Below, piece by piece: positions 55,895 to 64,000 of a stretch of DNA of 64,000 nucleotides; position 1 is the first letter of the stretch, and each line of letters opens with the position of its first letter. Under the pieces are notes generated by a model. The model saw nothing but the letters and a program-made list of their open reading frames with translations. It was not told where the DNA came from and ran no database searches. The stretch lies in assembly GCA_947095535.1 (NCBI GenBank), contig OX352774.1, positions 248,001-312,000 on the forward strand, in the 5' to 3' direction. The stretch is from Poecilobothrus nobilitatus. Its lineage: Eukaryota > Arthropoda > Insecta > Diptera > Dolichopodidae. Position numbers and translations under genes: made by a program.

Positions 55895-57768
55895 TATATT
55901 TGACTTCTATGTTTCCTTCAATTCGCATTTCTTTACAATAATTGTATTTTATGTCTATATGTTTTGATCTCCCATGATTTATTAAATTTGTTGATAGATT
56001 GATTACACTTTGATTGTCACAGTATATTCTTGTTTTATATTTACAAAATGGAAGCTCTAATTCTGCAAATAATTTTCTTTGGTACGTTATTTCTTTCGTT
56101 GCTTCACTTAATCCTACATATTCTGCTTCCATTGTCGACAAAACCACGCAATTTTGTTTTTTTGACTTCCAGGAAACTGGACCACCACCAAAAATAATTA
56201 TATAATTTCAATCGTTATTATCACCTACCCAATCCGAATTTACATAACACTTTAGTTCTTATCCAGTTTTTCTGTATTTAATAGCATAATGTGCTATTCC
56301 TTTAAGACAGCGTAATACACGCTTTGCAGCAATCCAATGAATCATTGATGGATTGTTAGTAAGTCGACTTAGCAGATTAACTGCAAACGCTGTACCAGGG
56401 TGCACAGTATTTGATAAATATGACAGGGCTCCAATTAATTCACGGAACGGTTTATCTTGTATTTCATCATCTTCATTACTGTTTGCCATTATTGGTTGAG
56501 TGAGTTTCATACTATCGTCGTACTTTATCAATATAGTTTTGTTGATTGATTTCAATATCTCCGGCAATCATTTTACGTTTAACTGTAATTCTAAGTATAC
56601 TGGTTACTTCCCCCATGTCCTTCATCACGAACTTCGATGAAACTTTTGCATATTTTTAACTTCTCGAAATTATTTGATGTTATAAGGAGATCATCTACGT
56701 ATATTAAAATGATAATAATACAACAACCTGTACGTTTTATATACAAACATTCGTCTGCATTTGCCTGTTTCATGTTCAACATTTTTAAATAAGTGCTTAA
56801 CTTTTTGTGCCACTGCCTTGCAGCTTGCTTTAGACCATATAGAGGTTTATGTAATTAGCACACTTGTGTGATATCTGGTTGAAAATTCGGCACTTGTGGC
56901 AATTCCATGTATATTTCATCCTCAAGATCACCGTGGGCATATGCCGTTACAACATCTATTTGATGTAGGTGAAGCAACTGGTAAGTGTAGGTGTAGGTAA
57001 CTCAGCACAAAGAGCAAACAATGTTCGAACGGTTTCGTATCTGGCTACAAGAGCATATACTTCATTATAATCAATGTCGCTTATTTCTTCACAACCTCTG
57101 ACAACTAGTTTTGAAGAACCATCCGCATTGTTTTTTATGCAGTATACCCAACGGTTGCTTAACAATTTTTTATTTGTAGAACGTTTAACAACTTGCCATA
57201 TTTTATTTTTATGAAGTGATTGTAACACGGATTTCATTGCTTCTTTCCATTTCAGTTTATTTTCTCTATTCATTGCTTCCTCAAAGGAAATAGGATTAGA
57301 AGAAAAGTTTCTAACAAAATTTACCTGATCGTCCCAACTCTTGACTATTTTTGGACGTCCACCCTTTCCCGTTCTTATAATATTTGGTCTACCTTTTTTA
57401 ATTTTACGTATTTTATTTTCATTTTCCGAAAAGTCTTTATTTTCCAAATTATCTGGCTATTGGCTTATAATTTTAATTTCACAATTATTGCTTTCATTCG
57501 TTTCTTTTGTATCCTTTTTTTCTTTTATATCTTCTTTTTCAAAGCGTTCTGATGATTCTACATTCGTTCCATCTTCATTGTTGTCATCTTCATTATTTTT
57601 ATCTTTCATTTCAAAGAATTCATCTTCACTGCTTTCATGTTTTAATTCTATTTCACATCCTATTTCTGACGTAGGAAAAGTTATCGATTCACTTAAATAA
57701 TTGTTGTTATCCATTCTTTTAAAAAAATTTAACGTCTTTTTATGATCGTTTTGGTTTGAGGTTTCCAA
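55895..57768 (-). pseudogene. Ty1/copia reverse transcriptase and RNase H, broken
   Basis: 57768-57457 is an acidic linker (EIELKHESSEDEFFEMKDKN). 57447-56956 has SFEEAMNRENKLKWKEAMKS and LSNRWVYCIKNNADGSSKLV, the RVT_2 start. 56782-56591 has RT active site YVDD (ILIYVDDLLITSNN). 56567-56259 has RELIGALSYLSNTVHPGTAF and AAKRVLRCLKGI. 56147-55866 is RNase H: LSTMEAEYVGLSEATKEITY, YCDNQSVINLSTN and HGRSKHIDIKYN. Each piece is in its own frame. The end is cut by the mariner. Confidence 0.82.
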
Positions 57769-58391
57769 AACCTATACGCTTTCGACTCGGGTGAGTATCC
57801 TACAAAAATATATTCGCTACCTTTTGGGTTCAATTTTGATCTTCCTTGTCGCTTTTCAAGTGCCACTACTTTCGCTCCAAATGATTTAAAAAATCCAACA
57901 TTTGGTTTTCTATTAAACGATATTTCAAAAGGGGTTGTATTATTCAATATTGTTTTAGGACATCTGTTTCTGATATAGACTGCTGTATTGACAGCTTCTG
58001 CCCATATATGTTTCGGGAGATTTGATTTGATCAACATGCATCTGGACATATCTAAAATAGTTCTATTAGTCCTTTATGCTATTCCATTCTGTTGCGGGAA
58101 ATATTTTACAGAAAGCTGATGCACAATTCCGTTAATTTTGAAATATTTCTTAAAATCAGATGAAACATATTCCCTTGCGTTATCACTTGTAAAGCGTTTG
58201 ATTTTCAAACTAGTCTCTCGTTCAACTCGCATTTTAAATTTCTTGAACTCTTCGAAAATATCGCTTTTCTTTTTTAAAAATACCACACTGATAAATCTTG
58301 AATGGTCACATATGAATGTGGTGAAATATTTTGCTCCTCCTAAGAATATAACGTTAAATGGGCCACAAATATCAGAGTGAATAGTGCCCAT
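57729..58391 (-). pseudogene. Ty1/copia integrase, catalytic Glu replaced by stop
   Basis: The frame 58391-58074 has HSDICGPFNV (first Asp), FTTFICDHSRFISVVFLKKK and RFTSDNAREY (second Asp). It ends PQQNGIA-stop at the codon where copia integrases have NGxAER, so the catalytic Glu is lost (TAA for expected GAA). The same frame continues NRTILDMSRCML and ANTAVYIRNRCPKT-type sequence to 57729 with GAKVVALEKRQGRSKLNPKG and FVGYSPESKAYRFW, the copia-type C-terminal region. Confidence 0.8.
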
Positions 58392-58399
58392 AACTTGAT

Positions 58400-59032
58400 C
58401 ATCTCTTGTTGTTGCGGTGCGGGTAAGTAAGGTAGTTGTGAAGTTTTTCCTTTACTGCAAACCAAACATTTAATATGATGGTTTTAAATAATTCATCGTC
58501 GTTCAATTTTACACCTTCTACCAATTTCAATTTTATCATTTTCTTCAAATCTTGAAAGTAGACATGTCCCAATCTTTGATGCTACTTCAAAATAATATTT
58601 TCGTTTTGTACTTCTTTCTGATGATAACATAGCCACGTTGTCGTTTGTTTGTATTACATAAATTTTGTTCCTTTTATTGGCTTTAAATAGTACAGGACCT
58701 TCTTTTGATTTTACAATTGCTAAATTATTATTAAAAACCACTTGAAAGCCACATTCTGTGATTTTAGACACAGAAACAAGATTCTGTTTTAATTTGGGTG
58801 CATAGTAAGCATCATTTAAGGTAATTGTAAGAACATAATTAGGAATTCCAAGTTTAATGGAACCAATTCCATATGCATCAATTGTTTCACATCCCACTGT
58901 TTTTATTGATGTTTGCTCATTTTTATTAAAACGGAAAAAATTACCTTTATCGTTACACATATGAGCAGTTGCCCCGCTGTCCAATAGCCATCCATTTTCA
59001 TTAACCTTTGATAAAAAACCGTTTGATACCAT
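58400..59032 (-). pseudogene. Ty1/copia protease and pre-integrase region
   Basis: The frame 59032-58493 has WLLDSGATAHMCND (aspartic protease active site DSGA), APKLKQNLVSVSKITECGFQ and VIQTNDNVAML. The GAG-pre-integrase zinc region follows in another frame (KDWDMSTF, VEGVKLNDDELFKTI, CLVCSKGK), showing a frameshift around 58580. Confidence 0.78.
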
Positions 59033-59258
59033 TGCAATATCTTTACCAGATCTTTCCCAAAAATTTCTTGATACTTTTTATAATTATAATTTTTGAAATT
59101 TCTACCTAAAAAGCACTGTTATCATTAACCGATTCCTCCGAATCACCACATCTTCTTTTAATTCTTAGTTCTTCTTCTATTAGCTTTGATTTTATACGTC
59201 ATATCCGGCAGCTCTACACGTGTTTCAATAGCAATAGTAAAATTCTCATATTCATTTG

Positions 59259-59714
59259 TCAATGTGTTAGAAGCATAATTGCAGTTAATTCTTTTGCAAT
59301 GCTTATTCCAATTTCTGCTAACTTATTCAATATTCCTTGAAATTTTCTTAAATGACATGCCATGGTATCCTTTTTACTCTTTTGCATGTTAAATATTTGC
59401 TTATACAACGTCACTTTCCTTGAAGGTTCTTTAGATGCGTATACATTTGTTAATATAGTCCAAACTTCTTTACATGATGAAGCTTTGTAAATATATGATA
59501 ATTGTGTTTCTTTAACACTAAACAAAATTATAGCCAATGCTTTGGAATGTTTTGTTTCCCAAGACGTAAGCTATTCTGCATCGATCGGTTTTTCAATAGA
59601 TCCATTAACAAATCTCCGAAGATCATTCATTGTTAAGACACTTTTTGCACTTATCTTCCAAGTGTTATAATTTTCCTCATTTAATTTTTCGATATGAAAG
59701 TTTCCGGCACTCAT
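59259..59714 (-). pseudogene. Ty1/copia Gag N-terminal part
   Basis: Starts ATG at 59714 (MSAGNFHIEKLNEENYNTWK), continues LTMNDLRRFVNGSIEKPIDA, then a stop near 59576, then KALAIILFSVKETQLSYIYK and SCKEVWTILTNVYASKEPSR, the UBN2-type copia Gag. It breaks near 59259. The zinc-knuckle part, expected around 59040-59200, is not readable. Confidence 0.75.
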
Positions 59715-59754
59715 TTTTGTTTCACTTACAAAATATATATAATAAAACTTTAAA

Positions 59755-61200
59755 GTTTAATTCACATGCCAGTACTCTCGTCAAAAAATTAAAAAACACG
59801 AGTAATCTGAAACTTATATGTAGATATAAATATGAACTCCCTCTTAAAATCTCTGTTAAAATAGCTAAAGCACTGCAACTAGGAAAAATATATTATGCTA
59901 TCTCGTTTTATGGATACTGCGCACAGGGGCAAATCGAAAATATTCAAAGGCAACTTAATCAGGCTGCTAGAATATGCCTAGGAGCCCTACGAACAGCAAA
60001 CGTAGACAGCCTAATGATCGAATCTGGCTTCCCCAACCTTTCTGAAAGAAGAGATTTCCTCTCCACAAAATTTTTCATAAATAACTTAGTGACGCGATAC
60101 AACCCATGCACAAATTAACCTGGGCACTAGTAAACGCGAACATTAAAAGACCAAAACAAGCAGCCTTAGCCAACATAATGAAATTCTCAACTTTCAATAG
60201 AATACACTTTGAAGCTCCCCTGACCAAACTAAAGGAAGAACCACCCTGGGTTTTTAACTCAAATCCATTTATAGACATATCACTAGCTAGACATGAAAAA
60301 AATACCACAGAGAAAGAGAAATATTTTCAATTATTTAAATTTATGACCCAAAACTACGCTCCAAACACACACAAAATGTACACAAATGCAACTAAATCCA
60401 AAGAAGGAGTGGCTTTCGCAGTAGTTGATGAGAGCAAGCTACTATTAAAAAAATATCTAGAGCCCTTCGTCGAAATATACAATGCAGAACTAATAGCAAT
60501 GTATGAAGCAATAAACCTATGATCCACCCTAGAAAAAGAAACAATAGTTATTCATACAGATAGTCTAAGCTTCCTAAATGCAATTAAAAACATAAAAAAT
60601 AAGCAACCACTAAAAAAAAAATCAGAACCATGCTTAAGGAAAGTACAAAAAATATAAAAATAACCTGAGTCCCTGGTGACTGTGGAATAGCAGGAAATGA
60701 ACGCGTCGATAAGGAAACAAAAGCATCGCCGGTTATACTAGCTCGCTAGTCCGGTTATACTACGCTAGCTATTATACTAGCTATAATAGTCCGGTTATAC
60801 TAGCTCGCATATATCAAATCAACATTAAAGCAAAGCAAATCAAACTACTCATACCAAACAGCAGGCAAGTCAAATAGAACAATTCTAACCGTTTCTTAAA
60901 ATATCACTGGCCCGAAATAGAGACTCTTTTATATAAACTTAAAAATAACAGAAGGCTAGGAACCAAAATATGTCGCATAAGTCTAGGCCACACAATCGCT
61001 ACGAAAAAATTCCTTTTCGAAAAAACTAGTCCACCATTATCTCCACACTGCCACCATACATTAACCATATCATATCATTTTTAATTGCCTTGCCACAACC
61101 GAGCTATTAAGGTCCACTTCGATGTCCAGGTCTGAATTATTAAAACCCATTTCACAAAATGTAGAAATAATAGAGACAATTGTGACAAAATTCGATATCT
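59755..61200 (+). pseudogene. I-type LINE ORF2 C-terminal part with RNase H
   Basis: 59760-60118 has LVKKLKNTSNLKLICRYKYE and LGKIYYAISFYGYCAQGQIE, then NQAARICLGALRTANVDSLM, the region after the RT palm. 60106-60522 has KMYTNATKSKEGVAFAVVDE and EIYNAELIAMYEAINL, RNase H with expected Asp replaced by Asn (YTN for YTD). After a stop, VIHTDSLSFLNAIKN and later VTVE/GDCGIAGNERVDKE follow. A short scrambled stretch at 60728-60805 interrupts it. The C-terminal part with SPHCHHT and FNCLATTELL is read in several frames to 61200. LINEs with RNase H of this order belong to the I group. Confidence 0.78.
60728..60805. repeat. Cluster of short repeats ccggttatactagctcgc
   Basis: The words (g/t)ccggttatactagctcgc, ccggttatactacgctagct and attatactagctataatag alternate over about 75 bp inside the LINE remnant. 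Short direct and inverted copies of tatactagct give a scrambled look. Confidence 0.7.
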
Positions 61201-62600
61201 GGTAATGTATTTAGTAGTTTTAATTTTGCTCTTTTTCATAAAACTTAAGATTAAAATAAAAAAAATAAAAAAACATTAAATTAAAGAAAAATATATAAAT
61301 AAAAAAATAAAACTTAATTTAAGCTAAAAAATTAAATCATAGAAATCAATCAAAAAAGAAAACAAATATAAAAAATTTAAAATAAAAGAAAAATTTTAAC
61401 TTATAATAATTAGCACATAATGGCCTTAGTAGCAGAGGACTATACTAATAATGCCACAATAATCTTTTATTATTATTTAATAACTAATATTATTAAGTAA
61501 AATAAATAATACCCAGCTAATTTAATATTAACATAACTTAACATAAAAAAAAATTAAATTTTTAGATGTTAAAACAAAAAAAAATATTGATAAGAAACGT
61601 TTTTGTAAACTTTTTTAGGTTAAGGTAAATTTGATAAATTGGAATAAAAAAAGTTTAATTAAAAAAAAAAGAAAAAAAAATACCCAGAGTCCTCGATAGC
61701 CTAGTGGTTAAGCATGTGGCTTCTTAACCGAGGGAGTGCGGGTTCAAATTCTGCACGGGTAGCAAGTTTTATTAATTGAAAACAAATCCCCCTTGCTACC
61801 AAATACAGCGTAAATATAAAATATATAATATAAACAAAATAAAAATATTAGTGTATAATTTAATAATTCTATTCAACCTATAATGGCCTTAGTAGCCGAT
61901 GGTTTTGTAATATTGCAATATCCTATGTGATTTGTAATATTAATTTAAATAAATAAATAGAATACCCATTGCTCATCGCCCAATGTATTAGAATCTTCAT
62001 TGCTTATCGCTCCTTGGAATAGAATCCGCTTATCCTAATACTTTCTACACTTAATTTTATAATTCCTTTAAATTTAATAATTTAATTAGAAGGTTTCAAT
62101 TGTTTTTTACTCGAATTGTTCTTTTTTGGTTTAACAATTTATTTTTTAATGAATTAAAATTTTTTAATGGAGGCGGTACTGTTATGTAATGTTATGTTCT
62201 TCTAATATAGAACCAAACTTTTGTTGGTGCTTGCTATTTTAATTGTATGCAGCATTTAAAATTTTTTTGATTTATATTACTGTACCTTGATATATTCTTG
62301 ATAATTCTTTATCAGTAAGTTTACTCACGGTAAGGTATACATATTGACCATTTCCATTTTTTACTCGTCGGGATGACCAATTAAAGCGTTTGATTATGCT
62401 TAATTATTTTTTTTAAAAAATAGGAATGATGTTTATTGTTTTTATTTTCTCCTACTTTAATCTTTAGCCGTTCTTACAAGACTACAAGACTTTATCACGA
62501 TTAAGAATTTGCTCTGAGTATTAAATTAATTATTTACTGTTAAATATTAAAAATCATATAGGTACATAATGCAAAATTAAAAATTTCTAAATTTTAGTAT
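61201..62600. other. AT-rich region with one tRNA-like sequence
   Basis: Contains A-rich tracts (61250-61400), the tRNA-like 61686-61763 and two copies of taatggccttagtagc at 61421 and 61882 on either side of it. No coding recognised. Confidence 0.4.
61686..61763 (+). repeat. tRNA-like sequence (SINE head candidate)
   Basis: TCCTCGATAGCCTAGTGGTTAAGC is a good box A and gcgggttcaaattctgc a good box B at normal spacing. The region between has GGCTTCTTAACC, but a proper 5-bp anticodon stem with a 7-nt loop cannot be drawn and the acceptor ends do not pair well. More likely a tRNA-derived SINE than a gene. Confidence 0.45.
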
Positions 62601-63260
62601 TGGAGACTGATGTTGTTTTTCGATAACTAATTTTATATCATCGACGTAAAAAATGTTGTTAATAATCATCTCGTTTACTATAACTTCTTTATCTACATTA
62701 GCAATTGAATCAAATAAGTATATTTTTTGATGTTACAAGATGCATCCTTATTGTACGGTTGTATGTTCTTCAAGGTCTATTATACTTACATATGCGAATT
62801 TGACAATTGCTGTTTGATGCCAACGCAAACTCTCAATTCACAATCTTATTATTTTTTGAACTATGTATATTAATTAATTCATAGTATATTACTTGATCAA
62901 ATGCGTTTTTGTAATCGAAAACGCCAAGAAAATATCTGTTTGTATGTTCTTACAATTCTGTATAGATAGATGAACCCCAAATAAAATTCTCGCGCTACCA
63001 TAGTTTCTCCACATCCAAATTCAGCTTTGTGGTTTATTTCTGGCATCGGCAACACAATTTTCGACTTAGTTTAATTAATTCATTGTATATTACTTGATCA
63101 AATGCGTTTTTAATCGAAAACGCCAAGAAAATATATGTTTGTATGTTCTTACAATTCTATATAAATAGATGAACCACAAATAAAGTTCTCGCGCTACCAT
63201 AGTTTATCCACATCCAAATTCAGCTTTGTGGTTGATTTCTGGCATCGGCAACACAATTTT
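62600..63260 (-). pseudogene. RTE-like reverse-transcriptase remnant
   Basis: Minus-strand pieces in order: KAEFGCGETMVAREFY (about 63030-62985), then FLGVFDYKNAFDQVIYYELI (motif A, about 62935-62880), SLRWHQTAIVKFA (about 62835-62795), Q-stop-GCIL and finally NEMIINNIFYVDDIKLVIEK (motif C YVDD, about 62680-62620). The motif string DYxxAFDxV, W.QTA, RGVRQGC-like and INNI.YxDD is characteristic of RTE-like endonuclease/reverse transcriptases. Many stops. Confidence 0.6.
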
Positions 63261-63270
63261 CGACTTAGTT
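62872..63270. repeat. 199-bp tandem duplication in the RTE-like remnant
   Basis: 62872-63071 and 63072-63270 share catagtttntccacatccaaattcagctttgtgg, tggcatcggcaacacaattttcgacttagtt and tattacttgatcaaatgcgttttt at a constant offset of about 199-201 bp. About 95 percent identical by eye. Confidence 0.8.
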
Positions 63271-63400
63271 GCAGTATCATCTGCAAATGTTGCTGTAGTA
63301 AGGTTATAATCTTGTGGAATATCTGTTGCGAACAATAGATAAAGTACAGATCCCAAAGTACTTCTCTGCTGAACACCTGCCGTTATTGCTTTTAGCTATG
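63255..63400 (-). pseudogene. Jockey-like RT fragment (motifs B and C)
   Basis: The minus strand reads QQRSTLGSVLYLLFATDIPQ then DYNLTTATFADDTA, resembling the GVPQGSVLGPxLY...FADDTA blocks of jockey-group RTs. It joins directly to the RTE-like duplicate, so the junction is a recombination or nested insertion. Confidence 0.65.
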
Positions 63401-63775
63401 AGTATTGAGTTCCATAGCGAACTCTGAAGTATTCGCTAGATAATGGTACGTAAAAATTTTGTATTTAAATGCATATACATTAATAGAATAAAATTAAAAA
63501 GATAAAGTTTTTTGTTTTATTTTAATTAAAAAGGGTAAAGTCAGTCAGGTTGGTGCGATTTATAAAAAATTAAAGAATTTTTTATTAAAAAGATAACATT
63601 TGTCTTTTCTGTTTCCAATCTATTTTTATTCTCTGTGTTTAACAGTGGGTTTTGGATCTTTGATCATATGAGCTGATTTACAGCTTTCCACAATGATATA
63701 ATAATACATACATTAATAATATAATAATATGCTTATATCATAATAAAAAAATATATAAATGGTCTTTCTTTTTAG
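63401..63775. other. AT-rich end of the intron
   Basis: Nothing recognised except the T-rich acceptor tract before 63775. Confidence 0.4.
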
Positions 63776-63841
63776 AAATGTTCAGATTATCAAGCGTCAG
63801 TGATACCAACATTTGCACGCACAGAGCCACCAGATACTCAA
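63776..63841 (+). CDS. Gyc76C: Receptor guanylate cyclase (Gyc76C-like), exon 3
   Basis: This 66-bp exon gives 22 residues, KCSDYQASVIPTFARTEPPD plus TQ, in phase 0. It directly continues exon 2 (ISY then KCSDYQ). The acceptor is ggtctttctttttag ending at 63775. The donor is GTAAGT at 63842-63847. In this family the ISY-KC-(A/S) stretch is followed by IPTFART(E)PPDT, the first subdomain of the ligand-binding region. The exon is too short for ordinary ORF finding and was recognised from the protein family. The gene continues to the right of the window. Confidence 0.82.
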
Positions 63842-64000
63842 GTAAGTAAATACTTAAAAACATTAAATTTTTATTTTAAAGTACTTTTAACATATATTTT
63901 TATTTATTCATTTATTTAGTTTATATAAGTACTTTATAATTAAATAATTTCAAAATTCCTTCATTACAATTGTTATTACATAAACTTATTTCTTAAATAT
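63842..64000 (+). other. Start of intron 3 of the cyclase gene
   Basis: Begins GTAAGT after exon 3; AT-rich to the end of the window. Confidence 0.75.

Larger units (their letters stand above)
55895..59714 (-). mobile_element. Ty1/copia retrotransposon remnant without LTRs
   Basis: Gag, protease, integrase, RT and RNase H occur in copia order (integrase before RT) right to left on the minus strand, with the tail at 54147-54072 beyond the mariner. No LTR was recognised on either side. On the right it ends next to an I-type LINE, on the left in the R1-type LINE. Confidence 0.8.

Noticed and set aside
61686..61763. Possible tRNA-Lys-like gene (CTT in the loop)
   Set aside because: The anticodon and acceptor stems do not pair properly, although box A and B look good.

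Overview
The window is very AT-rich eukaryotic DNA, most likely from a higher (cyclorrhaphan) fly. Three short coding exons resemble the start of Drosophila Gyc76C, a receptor-type guanylate cyclase. The rest is transposable-element debris of dipteran type: Helitrons, BEL/Pao, Ty3/gypsy, Ty1/copia, jockey-, R1-, I-, CR1- and RTE-like LINEs, hAT, and a DD41D mariner-like element. There is no bacterial gene organisation, CRISPR array, rRNA gene or intact canonical tRNA.

Layout. 1-1660: inverted partial Helitron, cut by the window edge. 1880-4445: dispersed repeats. About 5490-6100: decayed LINE on the minus strand. 7184-7378 and 7438-7635: cyclase exons 1 and 2, separated by a 59-nt intron. 7636-63775: one intron of about 56 kb that holds everything else. 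63776-63841: exon 3.

Inside the large intron, 8526-17385 is a head-to-tail array of nonautonomous Helitrons joined CTAG|TCTAATA, with a rearranged fourth unit. 18380-19790 and 33831-35777 belong to a repeat family with internal units of about 145 bp. 22062-29700 is a nested set: a BEL/Pao remnant on the minus strand, split by a Ty3/gypsy element with two LTRs and by a tRNA-like SINE. 29708-30200 is a LINE reverse-transcriptase piece. 32156-33793 and 38970-40692 are minus-strand Helitrons of a second family. 41192-42983 is a hAT element with an 8-bp target duplication. 44260-49210 is a nearly full-length but dead jockey-type LINE. 49365-50486 and 54588-55894 are two DD41D mariner copies. 51140-52507 is a PHD-type LINE ORF1. 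53376-54079 is an R1-type LINE end that abuts an AAT microsatellite. 54080-59714 is a Ty1/copia remnant. 59755-61200 is an I-type LINE with RNase H. 62600-63400 holds RTE- and jockey-like pieces.

No element looks capable of autonomous movement: every long pol frame carries stops, frameshifts, deletions or lost catalytic residues. The only host gene I can support is the cyclase. I found no convincing new biological system. The most unusual features are the extreme intron, the tandem Helitron array, the multi-layer inverted organisation centred on the hAT element, and a 441-bp tandem duplication that spans three different transposons.
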